Made by a program: the position numbers and the translations under genes. Below, one piece after another: positions 1 through 7,250 of a DNA stretch of 26,784 bases. Within the stretch, counting starts at the first letter, position 1. The number at the start of each line of letters is the position of its first letter. The notes below the pieces were generated by a model. That model ran no database searches, was not told where the DNA came from, and was given only the letters and a program-made list of their open reading frames with translations. This stretch comes from an uncultured Bacilli bacterium (lineage in GTDB: Bacteria > Bacillota_I > Bacilli_A > RF39 > UBA660): contig CAJUTW010000013.1 in NCBI GenBank assembly GCA_910589335.1, forward strand, positions 1 to 26,784, given 5' to 3'.

Positions 1-35
1 TAATGCATTTTTATTATCGCTTAGGAAACTGGAAT

Positions 36-410
36 TTACTTTTCTACTTCACGATTTTTTTTATTTATTTCCTCTATCTTATCATTAATCCATACATTCA
101 GTTGTTTCTCTAAAGTAGAAAATCCACTTTTAGTCTCAACAATTTTATGTCTATATTTATCAATATTTTTATAATTAAATTCTTTTATACTTAATTTCAA
201 TCTTTTATTACTATTATCAATTCCAATTATTTTTGCCTTAAGTTTTTCATTAATTTCTGCATAATCTTTAACATTTCTAACAAAAGCATTTGAAATTTCC
301 GAAATATGAATTAATCCTGTAACATTATCTTCTAAAGATAAAAATATACCATAACTCTCTATTCCAGTAACAACTCCATCTACAGTATCTCCAACTTTAT
401 ATTTCTCCAT
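36..410 (-). CDS. S1-domain RNA-binding protein (YugI/GSP13-like)
   Basis: A 124-residue protein with a single S1 RNA-binding domain over about residues 3-75. It opens KVGDTVDGVVTGIESYGIFL and continues with the typical GLIHISEIS strand and a final RLKLSIKE strand. One S1 domain followed by a short charged tail (about 76-124, rich in K and E) is the layout of YugI/general stress protein 13 and CvfD, ribosome-associated translation regulators of Firmicutes; that role is family knowledge. The ATG at 410 has AAGGAG 8 bases upstream. It diverges from the nfu gene across about 80 bp that hold TATAAT-like boxes on both strands. The S1 fold is certain, the exact function is not. Confidence 0.85.
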   Translation of the reverse strand: MEKYKVGDTVDGVVTGIESYGIFLSLEDNVTGLIHISEISNAFVRNVKDYAEINEKLKAKIIGIDNSNKRLKLSIKEFNYKNIDKYRHKIVETKSGFSTLEKQLNVWINDKIEEINKKNREVEK

Positions 411-492
411 AAATTTTCTCCTTAAAAAATATTATATCATATAATATTTACTAAGTAATTAAAATAATGCTATAATTCTTTTGGTGATTAAA

Positions 493-729
493 ATGAAAAA
501 AAGTGAAATAGAATTAAAAATAATTGCATTAATTGATAAAATTAGACCTTTTCTAATTAATGATGGTGGAAATATTGAATTTATAAAATATGAAGATAAT
601 ATAGTTTATGTAAGCCTATCAGGGGCATGTAAAGATTGTGCTATGATCGATATTACGTTAAAAGATGGAATAGAAGATTTAATAATTAATGAAATTGAAG
701 AAGTAAAAGAAGTTAGAAATATAGATTGA
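493..729 (+). CDS. nfu: NifU C-terminal-domain iron-sulfur scaffold (Nfu/YutI)
   Basis: A 78-residue protein made only of the NifU C-terminal domain. It shows FLINDGGNIEF, the strand VYVSLSGAC, and the cluster-binding pair C46-x2-C49 in GACKDCA, followed by TLKDGIEDLI. Nfu proteins hold a 4Fe-4S cluster between two subunits and pass it to client enzymes. The start is the ATG at 493: TTG and GTG codons at 481 and 484 are in frame, but they form part of the ribosome binding site GGTGA, which sits 5 bases before this ATG. A TATAAT lies just upstream near 472. It is one of the few plus-strand genes and runs into yutH tail to tail with no spacer. In Bacillus subtilis yutI also lies near yutH. Confidence 0.92.
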   Translation: MKKSEIELKIIALIDKIRPFLINDGGNIEFIKYEDNIVYVSLSGACKDCAMIDITLKDGIEDLIINEIEEVKEVRNID

Positions 730-1572
730 TTATAGCCAATCTATTTTTTTTATTTCAAAAAAAGTACTTACATAAGAAATAATTTTTTTCAAATAAACTT
801 CATATTCCCCACTTCTTGAAATAACTTTATATAATATATCTTCACTTTCTTTTAACATAATTACTTTATCAAATAAATCAAAATAATAATTTGGATATAA
901 TAATCTAGCTATTACTAATTCATAATTATAATAATCCCTATATTTAAATAACAATTCTTCTATATTCATATTCTTATATAGATTATTATAGAATATAAAT
1001 TTTAAATACTCTGAAAAGTCTCTTTCTTTAATATCGGCTTTAATATTTAATGGATTAAATAGATTAGTTTTATTAAAACATTTATGCTCAACAAAAATTA
1101 CATCTTGATAATTCTGATAATCATACAAATAATAAATGGCCATCTCAAGCATTCCTAAATAATAGTTTATACTTTCATCTATCAATTTATACTTGCCAAC
1201 TATATTAAGATAATAATACTCTATATAGTCGCTTTTATTAATCCATAAATCACGCCACATAAGAGGTTTTAAACTATTTAATGATAAAGTATTTAATTCT
1301 ATATTATAATCCTTATATCCCTTCAAATTATCTTCTAATAAAACATAATATCCATCATTCCATTGTGTAATAATAGAATCATTTTTATTAACAACAAAAT
1401 TATAAAAAATATTATAATCTTTTGTCATATTATATTGCTCAATTACTTCATCTAAATTATCCACTTTTTCTAAATAAAAAACCCTATTATTATATTTTAT
1501 AATAATTTTATCTAAATTCTTACAATAAGAAAAATCATCAAAACCATAATAATATTTAACTAAATTCTTAAT
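730..1572 (-). CDS. yutH: spore coat pseudokinase YutH-like, ATT start
   Basis: Translated from an ATT at 1572, this is a 280-residue protein of the CotS/YutH family: an aminoglycoside-phosphotransferase-like fold found in the spore coat of Bacilli. The mark of YutH is seen near residues 163-191: a lone H in the EHKCF segment where kinases have their catalytic loop, then NPLNIKADIKERDFSEYLK, where YutH proteins have the Asp-x-x-x-Arg-Asp-x-x-Glu-Tyr stretch. A GTG at 1464 is the first usual start codon, but it has no ribosome binding site and drops 36 codons that look like the family's N-terminus (IIKNLVKYYYGFDDFSYC). GGTGATATT followed by ATT at 1572 matches the context of the ATG at 20680 (GGTGATATT followed by ATG). 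The gene follows the terminator of the 567-residue protein, so it probably has its own promoter. Confidence 0.75.
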   Translation of the reverse strand: MKNLVKYYYGFDDFSYCKNLDKIIIKYNNRVFYLEKVDNLDEVIEQYNMTKDYNIFYNFVVNKNDSIITQWNDGYYVLLEDNLKGYKDYNIELNTLSLNSLKPLMWRDLWINKSDYIEYYYLNIVGKYKLIDESINYYLGMLEMAIYYLYDYQNYQDVIFVEHKCFNKTNLFNPLNIKADIKERDFSEYLKFIFYNNLYKNMNIEELLFKYRDYYNYELVIARLLYPNYYFDLFDKVIMLKESEDILYKVISRSGEYEVYLKKIISYVSTFFEIKKIDWL

Positions 1573-1594
1573 AATATCACCAATATATTATATG

Positions 1595-1618
1595 AAAAAA
1601 GAAGGAAATTATTTCCCT
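1595..1618 (-). terminator. terminator after the 567-residue gene
   Basis: On the minus strand, GAGGGAA and TTCCTTC pair around a 5-base loop (7 bp, one G-U) and are followed by six T. The hairpin covers the stop codon at 1609-1611. Confidence 0.6.
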
Positions 1619-3312
1619 CTTGGCTTTTCTAAATCTATTCCACTTGTATCAAAAACTGAATTCATCTCATTTATCGCTTCAACTTTTGCTTCTAAATTTT
1701 GACTTGTAGTATCATATTCTCTATCTAATTCACCAATTTGTTTCTCATAATAATTTAAATCTTGAGTTAAAGCATCAGTATATAAAGCCATTTTTTCATA
1801 AGTTTCAGTTAAAATATTAGTAGCCTCTGAATCTTTTGCTTGAATTTCATTTACTTGAGCTGCTTTCTCTTCTGCTAATTTTCTCAATTCAGCTTGTCTT
1901 TTTAATAACTCTTCAGCTCTTCTTCTCATATTTTTTGCATCTTCAGTTGAAATAGTTGGATTATCTATTGCTTTAAACATATCCTTAGGTGTAGCTTCTT
2001 CAAAATCAAAACCTATATTTTTAGGTACTGCTATATCAGAAACATCTTTAAAATAAGATGAAGCATCTCTCTCAGGAACAACTATAGCCTCTTCTCCTCT
2101 TAAAGGCGTTGCTTCAACAACTGAAGAATATTGTACCTCTGGCTTTATATCAGAATCTGTAACTGTAGTATTAGTTTGAGGTACAAAAACCTTATCCATA
2201 GAAATTGCTGGAAGCATAACAGGACTATCTGCTATTCTAGATTCTTCAATTTCTTGTCTGTATTCTCTCTCATACTTATCAAAATCAATTTCTTCTCTTG
2301 CTTGCATTATTTCTTCATCTGTCATTGGAGTATAATTATATACCATTCGATCTTTATCATCTGTTGTTGAACTACCATTTAATGGATTTCCATCCTTATC
2401 ATAATTTCCAATCTTTGCTGCTGTACCCATTCTTGAAACTTGATCAAAACTTCCAACACTATTCATATTCATAGCATCTTCTATTGTTTTTTCAACATCT
2501 TCTCGAGTTACTAATTCTGAATCTGTAGAAGCTGAATTTACAAGAGAATCACTTATAACAGCTTCTATTTGTTCTCTCTCCATTCCTTCTGAAGCACCAC
2601 CAGGCATTACAGGTACTCCTTTTTCTGTTTTCCAAAGCTTATCAATTAAAACACTTTCAATATCACTTCTACTTATTACTCCTTCAGAACCAAATGAAAT
2701 TGGTGATGCTTGTGAAGTAGGTTGCCCTACCCCTTCGCCATATGAACCAGACACTTGATTTACTACTTGATCAATTGAAGAAGTTGGATTTGCTTGAACT
2801 TCACTAAATCCAGTATTAACAGCGTTCTTAATTTCTTCTGAAGTCTCATCTGATGGCATAATATTTAAAGAATCAGAAGTTTGTTTAGGCATATTGTTTT
2901 TGTAATTATCAATAATTACAGCCATAGCAGCACGTTTTAATTCCATTGCCTTAGCTTGTACCCATTTAGAAACTTTTTCAGGTCTATCACTATACATTAT
3001 GTTAGCTTCTTCTTTTGCAATTTTTAAAGCATCATTATCTATTTGTTCAAAAATCTCACTAGATAAAAGACCATTTTGATCTAAAACAATACTATCAGCA
3101 TTCTCCATAAATTGTTCTTTTTTTTGTTCTAATTTTCTTGCCAAAATATTATAATATGTTTTCGTTACACCATTATATGATTTTGGTTGTAGTTTAATTT
3201 GTTTAGATTCAACGCCTTTAAAAACATTCATTGTATTATAATATTTTTCTAAAATATTTATATCTGCATCCTCAACAAATCCATTAGCAGACATACTACT
3301 TTTATTATCCAT
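1609..3312 (-). CDS. large acidic coiled-coil protein, partner of DUF1292-A
   Basis: A 567-residue protein that I do not recognise. No signal peptide, membrane segment or cysteine is visible. A helical N-terminal part (about 15-140) is followed by a low-complexity stretch rich in Ser, Gly, Glu and Gln (about 145-300). That stretch holds three copies of a short helix with pattern R-x-[DQ]-[IV]-E-x-[VT]-[LI]-x-D-x-[LM], with Arg at 215, 246 and 270. Residues 455-550 form a strong coiled coil starting AKNMRRRAEELLKRQAELRK. The ATG has AAAAGGAGGT 7 bases upstream, and the DUF1292 gene ends 19 bp before it, so the two are very likely co-translated. A second DUF1292 gene at 25.6 kb is also followed by a large acidic helical protein. 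A cytosolic scaffold or assembly factor is possible, but this is a guess. Confidence 0.8.
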   Translation of the reverse strand: MDNKSSMSANGFVEDADINILEKYYNTMNVFKGVESKQIKLQPKSYNGVTKTYYNILARKLEQKKEQFMENADSIVLDQNGLLSSEIFEQIDNDALKIAKEEANIMYSDRPEKVSKWVQAKAMELKRAAMAVIIDNYKNNMPKQTSDSLNIMPSDETSEEIKNAVNTGFSEVQANPTSSIDQVVNQVSGSYGEGVGQPTSQASPISFGSEGVISRSDIESVLIDKLWKTEKGVPVMPGGASEGMEREQIEAVISDSLVNSASTDSELVTREDVEKTIEDAMNMNSVGSFDQVSRMGTAAKIGNYDKDGNPLNGSSTTDDKDRMVYNYTPMTDEEIMQAREEIDFDKYEREYRQEIEESRIADSPVMLPAISMDKVFVPQTNTTVTDSDIKPEVQYSSVVEATPLRGEEAIVVPERDASSYFKDVSDIAVPKNIGFDFEEATPKDMFKAIDNPTISTEDAKNMRRRAEELLKRQAELRKLAEEKAAQVNEIQAKDSEATNILTETYEKMALYTDALTQDLNYYEKQIGELDREYDTTSQNLEAKVEAINEMNSVFDTSGIDLEKPRGK

Positions 3313-3331
3313 AAAATAAACCTCCTTTTAA

Positions 3332-3616
3332 CTATTCAGTTTTTGACAATTTACGTAAAACATCCTTAATTCTATTCCACTCTTCTTCTCCATCAACACC
3401 CATTAGTCTAGGATCTCCAGCCGAATAATCAACATTTGAAACATAAACTGTTACATTATCATTTTCATCTTTTTCATTTTTTGTATATACAACATACTCT
3501 TTCTTAGTATCTTTAAATTCAAAAGCCAATATTACTTCAACTTCTTCAGTAGAACCATCAGTATCAACAATTCTCATCTTTCTTTTTTCCATTTCTTGAA
3601 TATCTTGATTTTCCAT
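3332..3616 (-). CDS. DUF1292 family protein (copy A)
   Basis: A 94-residue acidic protein of the DUF1292 family (YrzB-like), small beta-rich proteins of unknown function widespread in Bacillota. Family features are visible: the start IVDTDGSTEEVEVILAFEF, the strand KEYVVYTKNE, the acidic turn with VTVYVSNVDY, and the C-terminal helix EEEWNRIKDVLRKL. The ATG at 3616 is preceded by AGGGAGGATT. It lies first in a pair with the 567-residue protein. A second DUF1292 gene at 25638-25901 shares the same plan and heads another module, so the two can be compared directly. Confidence 0.88.
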   Translation of the reverse strand: MENQDIQEMEKRKMRIVDTDGSTEEVEVILAFEFKDTKKEYVVYTKNEKDENDNVTVYVSNVDYSAGDPRLMGVDGEEEWNRIKDVLRKLSKTE

Positions 3617-3681
3617 GATAAATCCTCCCTTTACTATTCATATAATATAATTCTATCATATTTCATTATAATTACAAGTAT

Positions 3682-3960
3682 TTATTTTATTTTTTTTAAA
3701 AGAAATACTTTTGAACCAAAACTACAATAATTTTTTATATATTCATCTAAATTTTTTATATCATTAATATCCTTTACTTTTTTATTATCACTTTTATAAA
3801 AACCTTTTAGACGAACTTTTTCATAGGCATAATCACCAAAAATAAAATCAAAATCATCAAAATACTCTGTTATTTTTTCAACCAATTCTTCTTTTTTTAA
3901 ACAATCATTATCATTTCTAATTACTTCATAATTTATTCCATTAACTTCTATTTTATTCAT
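3682..3960 (-). CDS. yutD: YutD family protein (DUF1027)
   Basis: A 92-residue protein matching the YutD family of Bacilli: I-x-V-N-G-x-x-Y-E-V-I at the start, FDDFDFIFGDYAYEKVRLKGF in the middle, and LDEYIKNYCSFGSKVFLLKK at the end, where Bacillus YutD has a similar EYLYEYCNFGCAYFVLKK. Its function is not established. The ATG has AGAGGT 6 bases upstream. It lies 32 bp after yunB on the same strand. In Bacillus subtilis yutD also lies between yutH and yunB, so both the family and its place are conserved. Confidence 0.88.
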   Translation of the reverse strand: MNKIEVNGINYEVIRNDNDCLKKEELVEKITEYFDDFDFIFGDYAYEKVRLKGFYKSDNKKVKDINDIKNLDEYIKNYCSFGSKVFLLKKIK

Positions 3961-3992
3961 ATTTTTACCTCTTTAGTAATTATAACATATTT

Positions 3993-4715
3993 CTAATTTA
4001 ATACACCATTATAATAATCAGGAATTTCACCTTTTATTATTTCAATTGAAATTGGTTCTTTAACCACTATATCTTTCCTTTTAGAAGTAAGAGGCATCGA
4101 TGCATGTTCTCTAACTTTAACAATTACATCCATCTCAACTATAACATTATTTATACCATATTCTTTTATTTTAACATCAAGTTCTGCATTAACTACTCCT
4201 GTAAAAGTTAACTTTATAGGAATAGTAGGCCCAACATTAGCAAACAAACTTGAATTTCTAACTGACCCCAAACTTATATCACACAGTATTCCATTATCCA
4301 TTTTTTTAAATTTACCATTTCTAAATCTATCAACAACAAATAAATCTGGTATATCTCCTGCTTCTAAATTCATAAGTTTATCATGAACATATAAAGATAT
4401 TTTATCAGTAAGTTTATTTATACTTTGCGTCTTATAAGAAATATGTCCATCTTTTAGACCTTCTTGCAAAATATTTTTATAATCTTCACTACTCATAACT
4501 TCACTTACTGCTCTATTAACAATATTACCAGTTAATCTTTCTACTTCAATATTAATATATTGGTCTAATATTGCATTTACCCTTTTATCTATATACAAAA
4601 TGAAAAAAAAAGTTGCTAATAAAACTAATCCTAAAATTATTAGTAATTTATTAACAAAACTTAATCTTTTTTTACTAATATAACATCTTCCCCAATTTTT
4701 GTTATATCTTGCCAA
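3993..4715 (-). CDS. yunB: sporulation protein YunB
   Basis: About 240 residues with one N-terminal membrane helix (about 23-43, VNKLLIILGLVLLATFFFIL) and a long extracytoplasmic part. The YunB hallmark is in the second half: a conserved small segment (LGSVRNSSLFANVGPTIPIK) followed by beta strands and VREHASMPLTSKRKDIVVKEPI. YunB is made in the mother cell in Bacillus subtilis and is needed for full spore formation; its biochemical role is unknown. The start is uncertain. TTG at 4715 gives 240 residues but has no convincing ribosome binding site and overlaps ylmC by 55 bases. An ATT 12 codons later, with GGGGA in front, would give a protein beginning SKKRLSFVNK, more like the usual short N-terminus. 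Confidence 0.85.
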   Translation of the reverse strand: MARYNKNWGRCYISKKRLSFVNKLLIILGLVLLATFFFILYIDKRVNAILDQYINIEVERLTGNIVNRAVSEVMSSEDYKNILQEGLKDGHISYKTQSINKLTDKISLYVHDKLMNLEAGDIPDLFVVDRFRNGKFKKMDNGILCDISLGSVRNSSLFANVGPTIPIKLTFTGVVNAELDVKIKEYGINNVIVEMDVIVKVREHASMPLTSKRKDIVVKEPISIEIIKGEIPDYYNGVLN

Positions 4716-4885
4716 AATATTCTAGTATCACTTTCTCTATTTAATGAAAAAATATTCTTTCCTTGTGAAGTTATTAAAGATTCAATATTTCCATCACTTC
4801 TAACATCACAATCAACAATATTCCCCATATTTCTTCCTGAAGTAACACTAACTATTTTTTTTGATTGCAAATCAGATAAACGCAT
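4661..4885 (-). CDS. ylmC: YlmC/YmxH family sporulation protein (PRC-barrel)
   Basis: A 74-residue PRC-barrel protein of the YlmC/YmxH family: MRLSDLQSKKIVSVTSGRNM, then GNIVDCDVRSDGNIESLITS. Members are small beta-barrel proteins usually encoded beside sporulation sigma factor genes; in Bacillus subtilis ylmC is downstream of sigG, as here. The ATG at 4885 is chosen over a TTG at 4900 because AGGTGA sits 4 bases before it. It lies 32 bp downstream of sigG, and its 3' end overlaps the predicted yunB start, which suggests one transcript sigG-ylmC-yunB-yutD. Confidence 0.88.
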   Translation of the reverse strand: MRLSDLQSKKIVSVTSGRNMGNIVDCDVRSDGNIESLITSQGKNIFSLNRESDTRIFWQDITKIGEDVILVKKD

Positions 4886-4917
4886 ATTATCACCTATCAA
4901 ATAATATGAAAAAAATT

Positions 4918-5694
4918 TTACTTTAATACTTTTTTTAATTCTTTAATTGCTTTTTTTTCTAAACGTGAAACTTGCGCTTGACTAATATCTAATTCCTCTG
5001 CTATTTCCATCTGTGTTTTCCCAATAACAAATCTTTCATCTAAAATAAATTTTTCTCTCTCTTTTAATTCATCAATAGCATTATCTATTGCTAATCTATT
5101 ACTTAAATCAATAGTATTTTTTTTATCTTCTATTTGATCATATAAATAAATTGTATCCCCACCATCATTATAAATTGGCTCATACATACTAACAGGATCC
5201 TTTAAAGCCATTAAAGCATTACTTATATCATATTCACTTAAATCAAGTTCCTCTTTTATTATATCGATTGATGCTTCAAAACCATTTTTTCCATAATAAT
5301 CATCCCTAAATTTTATTATTTTATAAGCATTATCTTTTAATGAACGACTTACTCTTAAACTACTATTATTATCTCTTATATATCTCTTTACTTCCCCCAA
5401 AATCATTGGTACAGCATAAGTTGAAAATTTAACATCATAACTTAAATCAAAATTATCAATTGATTTAATAAGACCAACACAACCTATTTGAAATAAGTCA
5501 TCTAAATTCTCCGCCTTATTATAAAATTGTTTTAAAATAGATAAAACAAGTCTTAAATTCCCTTCAATTAACATATCTCTAGCAAACAAATCCCCCTCAT
5601 GCATCTTTTTAAATAATTCAATCATTTCTTTTTGATCCAAGCAAACAAGATCACTTGTATTTATACCACTAATTTCTACTTTATATTTTCCCAT
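4918..5694 (-). CDS. sigG: RNA polymerase forespore sigma factor SigG
   Basis: A 258-residue sigma-70 family factor. It carries the sigma-G N-terminus NKVEI-like (KVEISGINTSDL), region 2 at about 45-112 (NLRLVLSILKQF, DDLFQIGCVGLIKSIDNFDL, VKFSTYAVPMILGEVKRYIR), region 3 with RVSRSLKDNAYK and DPVSMYEPIYNDGGD, and region 4 ending with the helix-turn-helix GKTQMEIAEELDISQAQVSR. DPVS-EPIYNDGGD and the N-terminal motif separate it from sigma-F and sigma-E. Sigma-G drives late forespore genes such as small acid-soluble proteins and germination receptors. The ATG has AAGGGAG 7 bases upstream, and that site lies inside a hairpin (see 5695-5733), which suggests translational damping. Confidence 0.96.
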   Translation of the reverse strand: MGKYKVEISGINTSDLVCLDQKEMIELFKKMHEGDLFARDMLIEGNLRLVLSILKQFYNKAENLDDLFQIGCVGLIKSIDNFDLSYDVKFSTYAVPMILGEVKRYIRDNNSSLRVSRSLKDNAYKIIKFRDDYYGKNGFEASIDIIKEELDLSEYDISNALMALKDPVSMYEPIYNDGGDTIYLYDQIEDKKNTIDLSNRLAIDNAIDELKEREKFILDERFVIGKTQMEIAEELDISQAQVSRLEKKAIKELKKVLK

Positions 5695-5733
5695 AAAAAA
5701 GCTCCCTTCATCTCATTTATGAGACAAAAGAAG
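5695..5733 (-). promoter_or_regulatory. hairpin burying the sigG ribosome binding site
   Basis: On the minus strand the arm at 5733-5719 (CTTCTTTTG then TCTCAT) pairs with the arm at 5716-5702 (ATGAGA then TGAAGGGAG): 15 bp, four of them G-U, with only two unpaired bases at the tip, so the innermost pair probably opens. The 3' arm contains the whole AAGGGAG of sigG. C and six T follow, running straight into the ATG, so the same element could also act as a terminator for the upstream gene. A comparable 5' leader hairpin that lowers sigG translation has been reported for Bacillus subtilis. Confidence 0.7.
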
Positions 5734-5746
5734 TTTTTTTATACAA

Positions 5747-6655
5747 TTACTTATAAATTATTCTCTTTTGAAAATTATTATCATTTGCTAAACTATGAGC
5801 TTCTTTAATATCTTGACTTTGCCACTCATCATCAAAACTTCTTGCAAAATAAATAGTATTTGGATAATTATGAACCAAATTTTTATATTCTTCTGTAATT
5901 TCCTTTGAACTTTTATCTTTAGTATATGAAAATTCATAATAAGAATCATGACTTTCTGCAAAAACAACTACACTATTTCTATTTCTACTAAGAGTATTAG
6001 TTAAAACATCCAAATTTTCTGCATATAATCCTATTAATTCTTCAGATGCAAAAATAACTTCTCCATAATTATAAGTTGCTTTTTTAAGACTTCCAAAAAC
6101 TCTAGGAAAAAAATCACATCCTTCTTTAGGAGTTTTTATACTTTTACAAGAATCGAATCTAAATCCTTCTACTCCACAATCAATTAATTCATTTAAAAAA
6201 TCAATTATCATATTTTGTAAATCCCAATTTTGCATATCAAAACTAGGTAAACCTGCACAATAATTTACAACTTCATATCTACTATCCCAATTAGTTATTA
6301 ACTTTTTTTCTCTAAAAAAATAAGGATTACTAGTTATTTTCTCATCTACCCTCTCATGTGGTGTTAATCCACCATCATTACTACCAGCAACATGAGTACA
6401 TATTACATCAGCATATATAGCAATACCTCTTTTTTTAGCTTCACTACATAATAACTTTAAATCATCCTTTGATCCATACTGGTTTCCAATTGAAAAACCA
6501 CAAGGCTGATAAGACAACCACCAATTATCAAAACCATCTTCTTTTAAAGGTTGAAGAGGATTTATTTGAATTGCTTGAAATCCCTGTTCCTTAACTTTAT
6601 CTAACACTTTTAAAACATCTTTTAATCTCCAATTTAATAAATGCAAAATTCTCAT
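5747..6655 (-). CDS. small GH13 alpha-amylase-family protein
   Basis: A 302-residue protein with the catalytic barrel of glycoside hydrolase family 13 and little else. Region I is DVICTH (D83-H88), region V is near LPSFD (136-140), region II is GFRFDSCK (nucleophile D168, K171), the acid/base is E205 or E206 in ASEEL, and region IV is ESHD (H236, D237). It is shorter than usual amylases (400-600 residues) and lacks the C-terminal beta domain, so the substrate is open; an alpha-glucan is likely. No signal peptide is seen, so it is probably cytosolic. The ATG at 6655 is chosen because TGGAGGTT lies 7 bases before it; an in-frame TTG at 6670 is part of that site. It sits directly upstream of sigG on the same strand. 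Confidence 0.85.
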   Translation of the reverse strand: MRILHLLNWRLKDVLKVLDKVKEQGFQAIQINPLQPLKEDGFDNWWLSYQPCGFSIGNQYGSKDDLKLLCSEAKKRGIAIYADVICTHVAGSNDGGLTPHERVDEKITSNPYFFREKKLITNWDSRYEVVNYCAGLPSFDMQNWDLQNMIIDFLNELIDCGVEGFRFDSCKSIKTPKEGCDFFPRVFGSLKKATYNYGEVIFASEELIGLYAENLDVLTNTLSRNRNSVVVFAESHDSYYEFSYTKDKSSKEITEEYKNLVHNYPNTIYFARSFDDEWQSQDIKEAHSLANDNNFQKRIIYK

Positions 6656-6689
6656 TCTTTTAACCTCCAACTATACACTATTTGTAACA

Positions 6690-6727
6690 TAAAAAATAAA
6701 AAAAAGAAAGAAATTTAATCTCTTTCT
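6690..6727 (-). terminator. terminator of trmL
   Basis: On the minus strand AGAAAGA (6727-6721) pairs with TCTTTCT (6711-6705) around a 9-base loop and is followed by a run of T. It overlaps the trmL stop codon. Confidence 0.55.
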
Positions 6728-7227
6728 AAAAAATCATTACCTTTATGAGGTTCTTCCATAAGTAAATTATTATAATTCTGTTGTCTTAACGCTTCATATA
6801 TTACAATAGCTACACTATTTGAAACATTAAGTGCTCTTACTTTATCAGTCATAGGAATTCTCATACAATGCTCTAAATCATTTTTTAAAATTTCTTTTGG
6901 AATTCCTGTTGATTCTTTACCAAATATAAAATATAAATTTTTATTTGACTCATTACTATAATCAAAACTTGTATGTGGTTTATGACCATATCTTGTAAAA
7001 TAAAAATACTCTCCTTGATTTTTACTAACAAAATCTTCAAAATTTTCATATATTTCATATTCTAATTTATCTATATAATTAACACCACTTCTTTTTAAAT
7101 GAACATCATCTATAATAAATCCTAATGGTTTAATTAAATGTAATTTCGTATTAGTTGCAACACACGTTCTCATAATATTTCCAGTATTCTGAGGAATCTC
7201 TGGTTGATATAAAACTATATTATTCAT
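6715..7227 (-). CDS. trmL: tRNA (cytidine/uridine-34 2'-O)-methyltransferase TrmL
   Basis: A 170-residue SPOUT methyltransferase of the TrmL type. It methylates the ribose of the wobble base of leucine tRNAs with S-adenosylmethionine. All three family motifs are present: YQPEIPQNTGNIMRTC at the N-terminus (motif 1), FIFGKESTGIPKE near residue 95 (motif 2), and MRIPMTDKVRALNVSNSVAI near 120-140 (motif 3, the trefoil knot). The length is normal for a single-domain SPOUT enzyme. The ATG at 7227 has CGGAGG 6 bases upstream. It lies 23 bp after the thioredoxin-like gene and is probably co-transcribed with it. Confidence 0.95.
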   Translation of the reverse strand: MNNIVLYQPEIPQNTGNIMRTCVATNTKLHLIKPLGFIIDDVHLKRSGVNYIDKLEYEIYENFEDFVSKNQGEYFYFTRYGHKPHTSFDYSNESNKNLYFIFGKESTGIPKEILKNDLEHCMRIPMTDKVRALNVSNSVAIVIYEALRQQNYNNLLMEEPHKGNDFLERD

Positions 7228-7250
7228 ATTATCCTCCGATATAAAAAGTA

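Noticed and set aside
1464..1464. GTG as the start of yutH
   Set aside because: No ribosome binding site in front, and 36 open codons upstream look like the family N-terminus and begin next to a proper site.
2131..2370. Open frame on the plus strand, about 79 codons
   Set aside because: It lies wholly inside the 567-residue gene on the other strand; codon content is an antisense shadow and no ribosome binding site is seen.
3684..3720. Inverted repeat (AAGTATTT against AAATACTT) near the end of yutD as a terminator
   Set aside because: The loop is long and no T run follows on the minus strand.
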